DNA of 64,000 nucleotides from Dethiobacter alkaliphilus AHT 1 (GCF_000174415.1 NZ_ACJM01000015.1:1-64000); one strand, 5' to 3'; counted from the first letter of the stretch, positions 34,656 through 43,479 are shown. Numbers and translations: made by a program. The notes: generated by a model not told the origin, from the letters alone.

Positions 34656-34712
34656 GTATTATTTTATTAAATTCCTGAAATTTACTAGCTTTTCCGTGGA
34701 GGGACGGTACAC

Positions 34713-34742
34713 TTGCCCAGAGTACCCTATCTTTGGTATAAT
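34713..34742 (+). promoter_or_regulatory. Sigma-A promoter of metG
   Basis: TTGCCC (34713-34718) and TATAAT (34737-34742) are 18 bp apart, with GGAGAG before the ATG at 34789. No T-box leader is seen. Confidence 0.72.
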
Positions 34743-34788
34743 ATACAGACGTTATAGAACCCCTTGGATATAAAGAGGAGAGATAGAT

Positions 34789-36747
34789 ATGCAAAAAAAA
34801 TCGTTTTATATTACTACTCCCATCTACTACCCCAGTGACAAGCTACATATCGGCCATTCTTATACAACGGTTGCAGCTGATGCCATGGCCCGTTTTAAAA
34901 GGCTGACGGGGCACCAGGCTTATTTTCTCACCGGTACAGATGAACACGGCCAGAAAATCGAGCGACGGGCACAGGAAGCGGGTAAAGAGCCGCAGGAGTT
35001 TGTGGATGAAATAGTAGATTGGATTAAAAAGCTGTGGACAGTGCTGGATATCTCCTACGATGATTTTATCCGCACCACCGAACAGCGGCATAAAGATTCG
35101 GTTCAGAAAATTTTTACTAAGTTTTACGAACAGGGTGATATTTACAAGTCCAAATATGAAGGATGGTACTGCACTCCCTGTGAAGCTTTTTGGACAGAGC
35201 GTCAGGTGGAGGAAGGAAACTGCCCCGACTGTAAGCGGCCGGTGGAATTGGTGGCCGAGGAAAGCTACTTCTTTAAGATGTCCAAATATGCTGATCGTCT
35301 CATTGAACATATTGAGAACAATCCGGAATTCATTCAGCCTGCATCCCGAAAAAACGAGATGATTAATAATTTCCTAAAGCCGGGCCTGGAGGATTTATGT
35401 GTTTCCCGCACCACCTTTAAGTGGGGGATTCCCGTTCCTTTTGACCCCGATCATGTTATTTATGTCTGGCTTGACGCTTTAAGCAACTACATCACCGCTT
35501 TAGGCTACCTCTCAGAAGATGACAGCAAAATGAAAGCTTTCTGGCCCGCCGATGTGCAGCTAATCGGCAAGGAAATTGTGCGCTTCCATACCATTTACTG
35601 GCCAATTTTTCTCATGGCTCTCGGTTTGGAGCTACCTAAACAGGTTTTTGGCCATGGTTGGCTGCTTCTGGAAGAGGGCAAAATGTCCAAGTCCAAAGGA
35701 AACGTCATTGATCCCGAAGTGTTGGTGGAGCGCTATGGTTCTGATGCCATCCGCTATTTTCTCTTGCGGGAAATTCCTTTTGGAGCCGACGGCCATTTCA
35801 GCGAAGAGGCCTTGATTCAGCGGCTTAATTTTGACCTGGCCAACGACCTGGGCAACTTGCTCAACCGGACACTGGCCATGCTGAATAAATATTACCAAGG
35901 TAAAGTCCCCACACCCTCCTTGGATGAAGCCATTGATGAGGAACTAAAAAGCATGGCGCTGGATTTGCCGCAGAAAATGACGGAGCGCATGGACCAACTG
36001 CTGTTTTCCAATGCTCTCTCGGAGCTGTGGAAATTTATTGCCCGCGCCAATAAATACATTGACGAGACGGCACCGTGGACGCTGGCCAAAGAAGGTAACC
36101 AACAGCGTCTGGCCACGGTAATGTACAACTTACTGGAAAGTATTCGCATTGTTTCCGTGTTACTGTTACCTTTCATGCCCCGGACACCGGAGCGTATTTG
36201 GCAGCAGTTGGGGATTGCCCATGAAGGCAAGATCCATACCTGGGACAGCATACAAGAGTTCGGTGCGCTGCCCGCCGGTGCCCAGACTAAAGCGGCGGAG
36301 GTTTTGTTCCCCCGCCTGGAATTAACTGCAGAGGGAGGCGGTCCGGTACGTCAGGCTACCAAAAAGGATAAGCCTGCCCCGGCCCCCAAGGAGGATAAAA
36401 AGAAAATGGCAGAAAAAGATGGTTTAATCACCATTGACGATTTTGCCCGGGTTGATCTGCGCATAGCAGAGGTAAAAACCGCAGAGAAAGTGGAAGGCGC
36501 TGATAAGCTATTGAAACTCACCGTCAGCCTGGGTGAACAAGAGCGCCAGGTGGTGGCTGGTATTGCCCAGCATTACGGACCGGAAACCCTAACCGGCAAA
36601 CAGGTTCTTTTTGTAGCTAACTTAAAGCCTGTTAAATTACGGGGAATTCGCTCCGAAGGGATGCTTCTGGCCGCCTCAGACAGCGAAGGCAAGCTGGTGC
36701 TTGTGGGCCCGCAGGACTCCATTGCCGCCGGGAGCAAAGTTAAGTAG
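34789..36747 (+). CDS. metG: Methionyl-tRNA synthetase
   Basis: The 652-residue class I enzyme has TPIYYPSDKLHIGHSYTT (HIGH), a zinc knuckle (CTPCEAFWTERQVEEGNCPDC), KMSKSKGNVIDPE, an anticodon domain, and a C-terminal tRNA-binding OB domain (LITIDDFARVDLRIAEV ... VLFVANLKPVKLRGIRSEGM) after a Lys/Pro-rich linker. It charges tRNA-Met. It is followed by tatD after two bases. Confidence 0.97.
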   Translation: MQKKSFYITTPIYYPSDKLHIGHSYTTVAADAMARFKRLTGHQAYFLTGTDEHGQKIERRAQEAGKEPQEFVDEIVDWIKKLWTVLDISYDDFIRTTEQRHKDSVQKIFTKFYEQGDIYKSKYEGWYCTPCEAFWTERQVEEGNCPDCKRPVELVAEESYFFKMSKYADRLIEHIENNPEFIQPASRKNEMINNFLKPGLEDLCVSRTTFKWGIPVPFDPDHVIYVWLDALSNYITALGYLSEDDSKMKAFWPADVQLIGKEIVRFHTIYWPIFLMALGLELPKQVFGHGWLLLEEGKMSKSKGNVIDPEVLVERYGSDAIRYFLLREIPFGADGHFSEEALIQRLNFDLANDLGNLLNRTLAMLNKYYQGKVPTPSLDEAIDEELKSMALDLPQKMTERMDQLLFSNALSELWKFIARANKYIDETAPWTLAKEGNQQRLATVMYNLLESIRIVSVLLLPFMPRTPERIWQQLGIAHEGKIHTWDSIQEFGALPAGAQTKAAEVLFPRLELTAEGGGPVRQATKKDKPAPAPKEDKKKMAEKDGLITIDDFARVDLRIAEVKTAEKVEGADKLLKLTVSLGEQERQVVAGIAQHYGPETLTGKQVLFVANLKPVKLRGIRSEGMLLAASDSEGKLVLVGPQDSIAAGSKVK

Positions 36748-36749
36748 GC

Positions 36750-37523
36750 ATGCTTATTGACACCCATGCCCATCTAAACGATAAACGATTCAGTGATGAT
36801 TTGCCCTCAGTGTTAGAGCGGGCCAAAGCGGCGGGAGTGGAAATCATCATTAATGTGGGGTATGATTTGGCGTCTTCCGAAAATTCCTTGAAGTTTTCGG
36901 ACAGATTCCCGCAGATGTATGCAGCGGTCGGCATTCATCCCCACGAAGCGGCACAAACACCTAAGGGCAGTTTAGAAGGATTAAGGAGGTTGGCCGTAGA
37001 AAATAAAGTGGTAGCCCTGGGAGAAATGGGCTTGGATTACTACTACGACCACTCCCCCCGGCCGGTTCAGCAGGAAATGTTTCGCCGGCAGATCAGGCTG
37101 GCTCTGGAATTGGACTTGCCGGTGATTGTCCATGACCGGGATGCTCACCATGATGTTTTAACCATCCTGCGTGAGGAAGGGGCCGTTAAGGGGGTAATGC
37201 ACTGCTTCTCCGGTGATGTAGCCTTTGCCCGGCAGTGTCTGGACCTGGGGTTTTATCTGTCGCTGGCGGGGCCGGTGACCTTTAAAAATGCCAAAGATTT
37301 GGCGGCGGTGGCCCGGGAAGTTCCGCTGGAGCGGCTGTTGTTGGAGACGGATGCGCCTTATCTGGCACCGGTTCCCTACCGGGGCAAGCGCAATGAACCG
37401 GCTCATGTGGCGGTGGTGGCGCAAAAGGTGGCAGAAATCCGGGAAACTGATGTGGCTTCAATAGCCAGGCAAACCACGGAAAATGCCAAACGCCTTTTTA
37501 ATTTACCAAAATTAGGAGAATAG
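36750..37523 (+). CDS. tatD: TatD-family metal-dependent hydrolase
   Basis: The 257-residue TIM-barrel enzyme has metal ligands in DTHAHLND, ALGEMGLDYYYD, PVIVHDRDAH, GVMHCFSG and LLLETDAPYLAP. TatD enzymes act as Mg-dependent DNases or related phosphodiesterases. It is collinear with yabD downstream of metS in B. subtilis. Confidence 0.95.
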   Translation: MLIDTHAHLNDKRFSDDLPSVLERAKAAGVEIIINVGYDLASSENSLKFSDRFPQMYAAVGIHPHEAAQTPKGSLEGLRRLAVENKVVALGEMGLDYYYDHSPRPVQQEMFRRQIRLALELDLPVIVHDRDAHHDVLTILREEGAVKGVMHCFSGDVAFARQCLDLGFYLSLAGPVTFKNAKDLAAVAREVPLERLLLETDAPYLAPVPYRGKRNEPAHVAVVAQKVAEIRETDVASIARQTTENAKRLFNLPKLGE

Positions 37524-37593
37524 TCATAATTACAGAAAAAAGAGCTATAAATATACACTAGGCACAAATATCTTAAGAAAGTGAGTGATGTGC

Positions 37594-38625
37594 ATGACCC
37601 TTCCCGGCTTGTGTTCCAGATTTTCAGGCACACGGACCGTGGGAAAGGGAATCGTACTTGTCTTCCTGCTGGTCGCGTTATTCCTGGTGGTTTATCCCCA
37701 GGTTACCGTAAAAAATGTAACGTTGGTTGTGGACGGGGAAGCGGAAGTTATTGCTACCCGTGCCGGAAATGTGGGTGAGGTTCTGGAAGAGCAAGGACTT
37801 TATGTCCGAGGTAACGATATCCTTGAGCCCCAAGAAGAAACATCTTTGGTAAACGAGATGGAAATCATCCTGCAAAGAGCAGTGCCTGTCTTTGTAGAGG
37901 TTGATGGAGAAACCCGTCTGGTGTATTCTGCAGCAGACAACGTGGAAAGTCTCCTTGGCGAGGTAAATGTCTCGGTAGAGGAAGAAGACCGGGTGGAACC
38001 AGGCTTGAGCGCCGGTTTTACCCACGGAGATAAAATTGCCATTACCCGGGTCCACAGAAAACTGGTCACCGAAGAGAAATCCGTCCCCTATGAAACAGAG
38101 CAGAAAAATGATTCCAGCCTGGCTCAGGGCCGCCGCAATGTAGAAGTGGACGGTAAGCCCGGCACACTGATTAAAACCTATGAGGTTATCGTGGCCGATG
38201 GCGAGGAAGAGAAGCGGGTTCTGGTAGATGAAGAGCTGGCAGAGGAGCCGGTCAACCGCGTGGTCCGGATTGGTACCAAAGTGGAAAGACCTGAGCCCGT
38301 TATTACCGCCAGTGCCAGAAGCGGCCGGGTAGGAGAGGTGATTGAAGGAGAGGCAACCTGGTATGGCCCCGGTTTCCATGGAAACCGTACCGCCAATGGT
38401 GAAATCTTTGATCAAAACGCCCTGACCGCGGCATTTCCCTCCCATTCCATGATGGGTCGCAACCTGCGGGTCACCAACACCCGTAACGGTCGTAGCGTTG
38501 TGGTGAGGGTAAATGACTTCGGCCCCAGTACCGGTGCCATCATAGACCTATCCAAAGCAGCGGCGGAGGCCATCGGTATGGTCAGCGCCGGCCGCGCCAA
38601 CGTAAAAGTGGAAGTTCTGGAATAG
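37594..38625 (+). CDS. DUF348/G5/RlpA-like (double-psi beta-barrel) cell-wall protein
   Basis: The product of about 343 residues has a membrane anchor or signal (VLVFLLVALFLVVYPQV), two DUF348 units (VTLVVDGEAEVIATRAGNVGEVL; VFVEVDGETRLVYSAADNVESLL), a G5 domain and a C-terminal RlpA-like barrel: GEATWYGPGFHGNRTANGE and VVVRVNDFGPSTGAIIDLSK. The Asp in VND is typical of catalytic barrels, suggesting peptidoglycan cleavage like YabE or lytic transglycosylases. ATG 37594 is preferred by spacing; GTG 37585 and ATG 37588 are alternatives. It is paralogous to the next gene but ends in a different catalytic domain. Confidence 0.86.
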   Translation: MTLPGLCSRFSGTRTVGKGIVLVFLLVALFLVVYPQVTVKNVTLVVDGEAEVIATRAGNVGEVLEEQGLYVRGNDILEPQEETSLVNEMEIILQRAVPVFVEVDGETRLVYSAADNVESLLGEVNVSVEEEDRVEPGLSAGFTHGDKIAITRVHRKLVTEEKSVPYETEQKNDSSLAQGRRNVEVDGKPGTLIKTYEVIVADGEEEKRVLVDEELAEEPVNRVVRIGTKVERPEPVITASARSGRVGEVIEGEATWYGPGFHGNRTANGEIFDQNALTAAFPSHSMMGRNLRVTNTRNGRSVVVRVNDFGPSTGAIIDLSKAAAEAIGMVSAGRANVKVEVLE

Positions 38626-38653
38626 AAACCAAAAACCGAAACAGGCTAATCAC

Positions 38654-38684
38654 GCCGCAGTCCAAACGGACTGCGGCTTTTTTT
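38654..38684 (+). terminator. Intrinsic terminator
   Basis: A perfect stem (GCCGCAGTCC with GGACTGCGGC), AAAC loop and seven T. Confidence 0.93.
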
Positions 38685-38695
38685 ATGCCCGAAAG

Positions 38696-38724
38696 TGGGA
38701 CAAGGGGACAGGTCAACTGTCCCA
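38696..38724 (+). repeat. GGGACA-type inverted repeat, copy 2
   Basis: This 29-base unit is identical to that after yajQ (8789-8817): TGGGACA arm, internal GGGGACAGG, TGTCCCA arm. It lies between the terminator of the RlpA-type gene and the promoter of the 3D-type gene. Confidence 0.8.
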
Positions 38725-38770
38725 AAATGGAAATATATAACACGAGACTATTCTTTGTTGGCTGGAAAAG

Positions 38771-38799
38771 TGGGACAAGGAACCTGTCCCCTTGTCCCA
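38771..38799 (+). repeat. GGGACA-type inverted repeat, copy 3
   Basis: TGGGACAAGG (38771-38780) pairs perfectly with CCTTGTCCCA (38790-38799), forming a ten-pair hairpin only 46 bases after copy 2. It shares its left arm with the other copies but has a different centre. Confidence 0.75.
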
Positions 38800-38869
38800 A
38801 GGGGTATAGGTCAAGAAAATTATGGAAATAATATGTGCGGGGAAGTTTAATTCTAAAAAAGCGGCTAAT

Positions 38870-38899
38870 TTGACAAAACTTCGGGGATTTGGGTAAAAT
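38870..38899 (+). promoter_or_regulatory. Sigma-A promoter of the 3D-domain gene
   Basis: TTGACA (38870-38875) and TAAAAT (38894-38899) are 18 bp apart. Transcription from here would start near 38906, which rules out the frame start at 38889 and supports ATG 38925. Confidence 0.75.
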
Positions 38900-38924
38900 A
38901 AAGAAGCCGCGGGGAGGAATAAAG

Positions 38925-40007
38925 ATGGAGCAAGTTTCCTTGCGTGCCCGGACAGGTGCTGAATCACCTATTTCAGCACGATATGCTCCGGTGGTTTTTC
39001 TGTTTGTTTCCGCAGTATTAGTGTTGTTGGTCATTAACATTGCCAGTCATGATGTTGAGTTGGTTGTGGACGGAGAAAGCAAGGCCATTTCCACCTTCAG
39101 TCACAATGTGGCTGAATTGCTGGAGGAAACAGGTGTGGTGGTGGGAGAGGCAGATTTCCTCTCTCCCGGGCTTGAGCAAAACTTACAGCAGGGCATGGTC
39201 ATTGAACTGAGACGTGCTTTTACCGTGCCGGTGCTGGCAGACGGAGCCGAGTATGAGCACCAGGTGGCCGATGCAACGGTGGCCCAGGTGCTGGCTGCGC
39301 TGGAAATAGAATTGACGGAGATGGACCGGGTAGAACCTGCCGGTGATCATTTGCTGGTCCCGGGAGACTCTGTTCGCGTGGTACGTGTTGAGCGAAAGTT
39401 GGTTACGGAGCAAACCGAACTTCCTTACCGGGAAATTCGCCGCTCCAACCCAGAGCTGGACCGAGGTGAGACCCGGGTATTGTCGCAGGGACAGGCCGGT
39501 CTCAGGGAGGATACGGTGGAGATAGTTTCAGAAGACGGAGAGGAAGTTTCGGTGAAGGTTATGCAGTCTGAGATGGTTCAGCCCAGAGAAGACCGTGTGG
39601 TGGAGTATGGCGACAATACGGTACTTGCCCGGGGGGGGCGCTCAGTCAGCTTTGACCGTGTATTTCAGATGGAGGCCACCGCTTACTGCAGTGGAACGGC
39701 AGGAACGGGCTGCCCCATTGATGCAAATGGGCGGAGCCAATGCACGGGAAGTAATAACAACGGGATTACAGCTTCGGGTCAAAAAGCGGTGGCGGGTACC
39801 GGCAGTGAGAACAATCCCCATCTGGTGGCGGTGGATACCAATCTTATTCCTTTGGGCAGCCGGCTGTACATCGATGGATACGGGTATGCCGTTGCCGCCG
39901 ATACCGGAGGTGCCATCGTGGGTAACAAAATCGACCTGTTGTTTGGTACCCATCAGGAAGCGCTGCAATTTGGCCGCAGAAACCTTCGTGTTTATTTGCT
40001 GCCTTAA
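38925..40007 (+). CDS. DUF348/G5/3D-domain cell-wall protein (YabE type)
   Basis: The 360-residue protein has an N-terminal membrane segment (PVVFLFVSAVLVLLVINIA), two DUF348 units (VELVVDGESKAISTFSHNVAELL; VPVLADGAEYEHQVADATVAQVL), a G5 domain and a C-terminal 3D domain (MEATAYCS, GSRLYIDGYGYAVAADTGG, IDLLF). The 3D domain is named for its three Asp and relates to MltA-type lytic transglycosylases. This is the architecture of YabE. ATG 38925 follows GGGGAGGAAT. It is followed by a terminator and then rsmA. Confidence 0.9.
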   Translation: MEQVSLRARTGAESPISARYAPVVFLFVSAVLVLLVINIASHDVELVVDGESKAISTFSHNVAELLEETGVVVGEADFLSPGLEQNLQQGMVIELRRAFTVPVLADGAEYEHQVADATVAQVLAALEIELTEMDRVEPAGDHLLVPGDSVRVVRVERKLVTEQTELPYREIRRSNPELDRGETRVLSQGQAGLREDTVEIVSEDGEEVSVKVMQSEMVQPREDRVVEYGDNTVLARGGRSVSFDRVFQMEATAYCSGTAGTGCPIDANGRSQCTGSNNNGITASGQKAVAGTGSENNPHLVAVDTNLIPLGSRLYIDGYGYAVAADTGGAIVGNKIDLLFGTHQEALQFGRRNLRVYLLP

Positions 40008-40029
40008 GCCGGGGGTTCCCGGCTTTTTT
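40006..40029 (+). terminator. Intrinsic terminator
   Basis: An eight-pair stem (AAGCCGGG with CCCGGCTT), GGTT loop and T run begins in the stop codon of the 3D-domain gene. Confidence 0.85.
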
Positions 40030-40081
40030 CCCGGCAGGGAAGACTAAACCGATGCAAGGTAATTTAAAGGGGATTTTGCCA

Positions 40082-40942
40082 GTGAGTAAATTGTCAAGTC
40101 CGGGTCATGTCTCCCGGTTGCTGGAGCAGCATGGTGTTAAGTTGAAAAAAAAATGGGGCCAGAATTTTCTGGTTGATGAAAACATCCTTAAAAAAATAAT
40201 ATCTGCAGCAGATGTGCAAAAGAGTGACAGAATACTGGAGATTGGGCCCGGGATAGGATCCCTGACACAAAAGCTGGCGGAAAATGCGTCCCGGGTGCTT
40301 ACTGTGGAAATCGACACCCGCTTAATTCCGGTGCTAAGAGAAACATTGGCTGAATATGATAATGTTGAAATCATTCACGGAGATGCCATGGATTTTGATC
40401 CGGCTCCGGTTTGTGAGGAAGGCCCGGTTAAGCTGGTGGCCAATCTGCCCTATAACGTAGCCACTCCTCTTTTATACCGGTGGCTTAAAGATTCCAGGAA
40501 CTGTTTTTCGCGCCTTGTTTGTATGGTGCAAAAAGAAGTGGCGGAGCGCATTGTGGCCAAACCCGGCAGTAAAGCTTACGGGACACTTTCTGTTATCTGC
40601 AATTATGCAGCCCGTTGTGAAATTGCTTTTGATGTGCCAAGAACAGTTTTTTTTCCCAGGCCCGATGTTTCCTCGGCGGTGGTTCAGTTGATTCCCTACC
40701 ACGTCCCTGCTGAGGATGTGGCTGATGATGCCTTTTTCTTTAAAGTGGTGGAGGCGGTATTTGCGCAGCGCAGAAAAACCCTGTTAAATACTCTTAATGC
40801 GGCATTTCCTTTAACTAAGGAACAGCTTACTGCCGTTTGTTCCGCTGTGGAAATTGATTTATCCCGCCGGGGGGAAACGCTTACTTTGCAGGAGTTTGCA
40901 AAATTATCGAGGGTGCTCTATAATAAAGTCGGCGGCCTCTGA
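40082..40942 (+). CDS. rsmA: 16S rRNA dimethyladenosine transferase
   Basis: The product of about 286 residues has KKKWGQNFLVDENIL, SAM motif EIGPGIGSLTQKLAE, the N6-adenine motif NLPYNVATPLLY, and FFPRPDVSSAVVQL. It dimethylates A1518 and A1519 of 16S rRNA. GTG 40082 is nine bases from AAAGGGG; ATG 40052 is an in-frame alternative that would add ten residues. The RNase M5 gene (rnmV), which precedes ksgA in B. subtilis, is missing here. Confidence 0.95.
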   Translation: MSKLSSPGHVSRLLEQHGVKLKKKWGQNFLVDENILKKIISAADVQKSDRILEIGPGIGSLTQKLAENASRVLTVEIDTRLIPVLRETLAEYDNVEIIHGDAMDFDPAPVCEEGPVKLVANLPYNVATPLLYRWLKDSRNCFSRLVCMVQKEVAERIVAKPGSKAYGTLSVICNYAARCEIAFDVPRTVFFPRPDVSSAVVQLIPYHVPAEDVADDAFFFKVVEAVFAQRRKTLLNTLNAAFPLTKEQLTAVCSAVEIDLSRRGETLTLQEFAKLSRVLYNKVGGL

Positions 40943-40966
40943 TACGTCAGAAAGGTGCAGATCTAA

Positions 40967-41443
40967 ATGAACTTTCAAAGCCCGTCCCGGGGTGAACTTA
41001 CACTGGATCAAGCCTATGCGGATATAACAGCTTATATGGATGCAAACCCTAAGGAACAGTATAAGCTGATTATCGGTACCGACTCACAGCCAAACTATCG
41101 TGAGGATGTTTGTTTTGTAACGGCTATCATTATTCACCGCGTAGGTAAAGGCGCCCGCTATTTTTTTCGGCGCCAGAGACAGCGTTATATGGAGAGTCTG
41201 CGGCAGCGCATTTATTATGAAACTTTTTTGAGTTTGGAAGTGGCCACACTGGTCACAGCCAAGCTGGCAGAAAACGGCCATTCCAGACTAAACATTGAAA
41301 TTCATCTGGACGTGGGTGAGAAGGGTGACACTAAAGAACTGATTCGGGAAGTGGTTGGCATGGTGATTGGCAGCGGCTTCCAGGCCTGCATTAAACCGGA
41401 TTCTTACGGCGCCACCAAGGTAGCCGACAAGTACACAAAATAA
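40967..41443 (+). CDS. YkuK/DUF458-family RNase H-like protein
   Basis: The 158-residue product matches YkuK: YKLIIGTDSQPNYREDVCFVTAIIIHR, LSLEVATLVTAKLAE, and IEIHLDVGEKGDTKELIREVVGMVIG. The Asp residues in GTDSQ and LDVG suit an RNase H-like fold. The function is unknown; the gene occurs widely in spore-formers. It is 24 bases after rsmA. Confidence 0.87.
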   Translation: MNFQSPSRGELTLDQAYADITAYMDANPKEQYKLIIGTDSQPNYREDVCFVTAIIIHRVGKGARYFFRRQRQRYMESLRQRIYYETFLSLEVATLVTAKLAENGHSRLNIEIHLDVGEKGDTKELIREVVGMVIGSGFQACIKPDSYGATKVADKYTK

Positions 41444-41460
41444 GAAAGATGCGCTTGGTA

Positions 41461-41484
41461 AAACGCCGTTGGGCGTTTTTTTTT
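41461..41484 (+). terminator. Intrinsic terminator
   Basis: A seven-pair stem (AAACGCC with GGCGTTT), GTTG loop and T run end the rsmA-ykuK unit at the convergent glycosyltransferase stop. Confidence 0.82.
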
Positions 41485-42292
41485 AGCACATCAACCTGCC
41501 GGCCAGGAACTGATGCAATAGGTCAAATCGTCTTTGCTGATGATAGCCAAGGTATGTTTTCCCTTCATATGTTCGGCTGCGACTGATGTTCTTTGCAATG
41601 CAGGCGGCCTCCAGGCAGTCTCCGGCAATGGTATCCACAATTAAGTGGGTGTGGGTACCGTTTTTTATTTGTGAGCCCAGACAGGCATGGGGGATTCTAC
41701 CGGCGATGTTGATCTGCAATTTATGCAGTACCGCATAAGCCAGTAATGTGGGCGGTATGCAAAAATCTTCCCAGGGAACCAGGCGAAGAAGTCTGCGGGA
41801 CACCATGTGGGGGCCATGTGACGGTGATGCTATGTTAATTTTGTGCTCTATTTTTAGTGTTTGATTAAGGTATCTGCGATAAAAAAACATCGGTTCATTT
41901 AGGAGATTGGGAATGGGCTTGAGTGGGTAGCAGTCCATCAGGGCCAGGTCCAGTTGTTTTTTCACGGAGTTGTTGATGAACAGGGAAAGATCTTTTGTGA
42001 TGTCTCCCACCAGATCACCGTCCACAAAAATGGTATAGGTAGCGCCGCCGCAATAGGATAGCTTTGCCCCTACCGCTCTGGGCACATCAATCCCCAAGGG
42101 CTCAGTAAATGTAACAACGGTGATTTTCTGCCGGTTTTGCCGGTAAAGTTCATCAACCTCATGACGGGTAGCAGTATTTGAACCGTTAAGAATAACATAG
42201 ATTATTTTGATGTCATCAATCCTCAGCAGCCGCCTTAACACACAGCCTATGCGCTGCTCTTCATTTAATGCCGGTACCACAGCTGTTAGCAT
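41483..42292 (-). CDS. GT2-like glycosyltransferase
   Basis: The 269-residue product has the GT-A fold of family 2: MLTAVVPALNEEQRIGCVLRRLL, YVILNGSN, and the metal motif DGD in TIFVDGDLVGD. The rest (DLALMDCYPLKP, FYRRYLNQTL, SPSHGPHMVSRRLLRLV) is like polysaccharide or glucosyl-3-phosphoglycerate-type transferases. There is no membrane segment. ATG 42292 follows AGGAGGGA on the minus strand. It is divergent from yabG; the acceptor is unknown. Confidence 0.8.
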   Translation of the reverse strand: MLTAVVPALNEEQRIGCVLRRLLRIDDIKIIYVILNGSNTATRHEVDELYRQNRQKITVVTFTEPLGIDVPRAVGAKLSYCGGATYTIFVDGDLVGDITKDLSLFINNSVKKQLDLALMDCYPLKPIPNLLNEPMFFYRRYLNQTLKIEHKINIASPSHGPHMVSRRLLRLVPWEDFCIPPTLLAYAVLHKLQINIAGRIPHACLGSQIKNGTHTHLIVDTIAGDCLEAACIAKNISRSRTYEGKTYLGYHQQRRFDLLHQFLAGRLMC

Positions 42293-42346
42293 ATGTATCC
42301 CTCCTGCTTCAGTATATTGCATCAATTATAAAAAGGGTCTGGAGCG

Positions 42347-42375
42347 CACAAAAAATTAGCCCGGCACATACTCTA
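42347..42375 (+). promoter_or_regulatory. Candidate sigma-K promoter of yabG
   Basis: CACA (42347-42350) and CATACTCTA (42367-42375), about 16-17 bp apart, fit the late mother-cell sigma-K consensus (AC, then CATAnnnTA). This agrees with yabG being sigma-K-dependent in B. subtilis. Confidence 0.62.
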
Positions 42376-42427
42376 TAGCATGGAACTACCGTGTTCCTGA
42401 TACTTCAATAAACAGGTAGGTGAACAT

Positions 42428-43279
42428 ATGTTTAGAGTAGGAGATGTGGTGGGGCGCAAATCCTATGGGATGGATATCCTTTTTAAAATTGTCCAGATCG
42501 ATATGCGTAAAAAAACCGCCACATTAAAAGGGCTGGATATGCGCCTGCTGGCAGACGCTCCTTTGGATGACCTGGTCTCTCCCGATTCCGGGGATTTACA
42601 GGAATACAAATCTCGCTCAGAGAAGGCGCAAAAAGATTGTATTAGTAAAATTTATAAAAGGAGAAGCCTGGAGCGGGAGCGGTTGCGGGGAAAGAGCGGA
42701 CGTTCCCCCGATGAGTTTTTTGAACTCCCCGGGAAAATACTGCATTTGGATGGAGATGAAGACTATCTTCACGAGTGTTTACGGGCATACCGAGCGCTAC
42801 AGCTGGATGCGGCGGGTTATTATTTTCCAGAAAAAGAACAGCCCGAAAAAATCTGGGGACTCTTGCATGAGCACAGGCCCGATATCCTGATTCTCACAGG
42901 GCATGATGCCTTCAAAAAAAACAAAAAGGATTTTACCGATTTAAAAAGCTATTCCAATTCCCGCTACTTTGTGGAGGCCACGCGTAAGGCCAGGCAATAT
43001 GAACCGGCAAAAGATGATCTGATAATTTTTGCCGGCGCCTGTCAGTCCCATTACGAGGCCATTCTGGCGGCCGGTGCCAATTTTGCCAGTGCTCCGCAGC
43101 GTGTTTTGATCCATGCCATGGACCCGGTTTTCATTACTGAAAAGGTGGCCTTTACCTCCATAAATGAATCGGTTAATATTTATGAAGTTATCAAAAACAC
43201 TATCACCGGCCTGGATGGAATTGGTGGCGTAGAGACCAAGGGAAAATTCCGCCTGGGTTTGCCAAAATCTCCCTATTAA
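42428..43279 (+). CDS. yabG: Sporulation-specific protease YabG
   Basis: The 283-residue product matches YabG from FRVGDVVGRKSYGMDILFKI through KILHLDGDEDYLHECL, PDILILTGHDAF, NSRYFVEATRKARQYEP and IIFAGACQSHYEAILAAGANFASAP. The His and Cys in GHDAF and GACQSH are the likely catalytic pair. YabG trims spore coat and cortex proteins after assembly. It is collinear with B. subtilis. Confidence 0.95.
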   Translation: MFRVGDVVGRKSYGMDILFKIVQIDMRKKTATLKGLDMRLLADAPLDDLVSPDSGDLQEYKSRSEKAQKDCISKIYKRRSLERERLRGKSGRSPDEFFELPGKILHLDGDEDYLHECLRAYRALQLDAAGYYFPEKEQPEKIWGLLHEHRPDILILTGHDAFKKNKKDFTDLKSYSNSRYFVEATRKARQYEPAKDDLIIFAGACQSHYEAILAAGANFASAPQRVLIHAMDPVFITEKVAFTSINESVNIYEVIKNTITGLDGIGGVETKGKFRLGLPKSPY

Positions 43280-43361
43280 AATAAGCCGAGCCAGATATTT
43301 TTTTGTTGCATCGCAGCGGATATTAGAGAAATCCATGGGCACACTGTTAAGGTGAGGAGTT

Positions 43362-43433
43362 TTGGAAAAAAGGAGTTATTGCTCTTGTGCTAAAGAAAAC
43401 TGCCACTGTCTGCGTGCAAACCGCCGGTATTGA
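43362..43433 (+). CDS. Possible 23-residue Cys-rich peptide
   Basis: A TTG at 43362 behind GGTGAGGAG opens a frame reading MEKRSYCSCAKENCHCLRAN and three more residues before TGA. Four Cys in ten residues is striking. It lies between yabG and veg with nothing else in the ~350-base gap before the veg promoter. It is too short to be sure. Confidence 0.3.
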   Translation: MEKRSYCSCAKENCHCLRANRRY

Positions 43434-43479
43434 TGGTTGACTAAGATTATCTATGCTGGTATAATAAAAATTTCATAAT

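Noticed and set aside
34579-34794. N-terminal extension of AbrB to the ATG at 34794 or 34611
   Set aside because: A sigma-A promoter lies within the extension, and the TTG start has the best ribosome site and gives the canonical MKSTGIVRK start.
40052-40081. rsmA starting at ATG 40052
   Set aside because: The GTG at 40082 has the better-placed AAAGGGG and matches the usual KsgA start; the longer form cannot be fully excluded.
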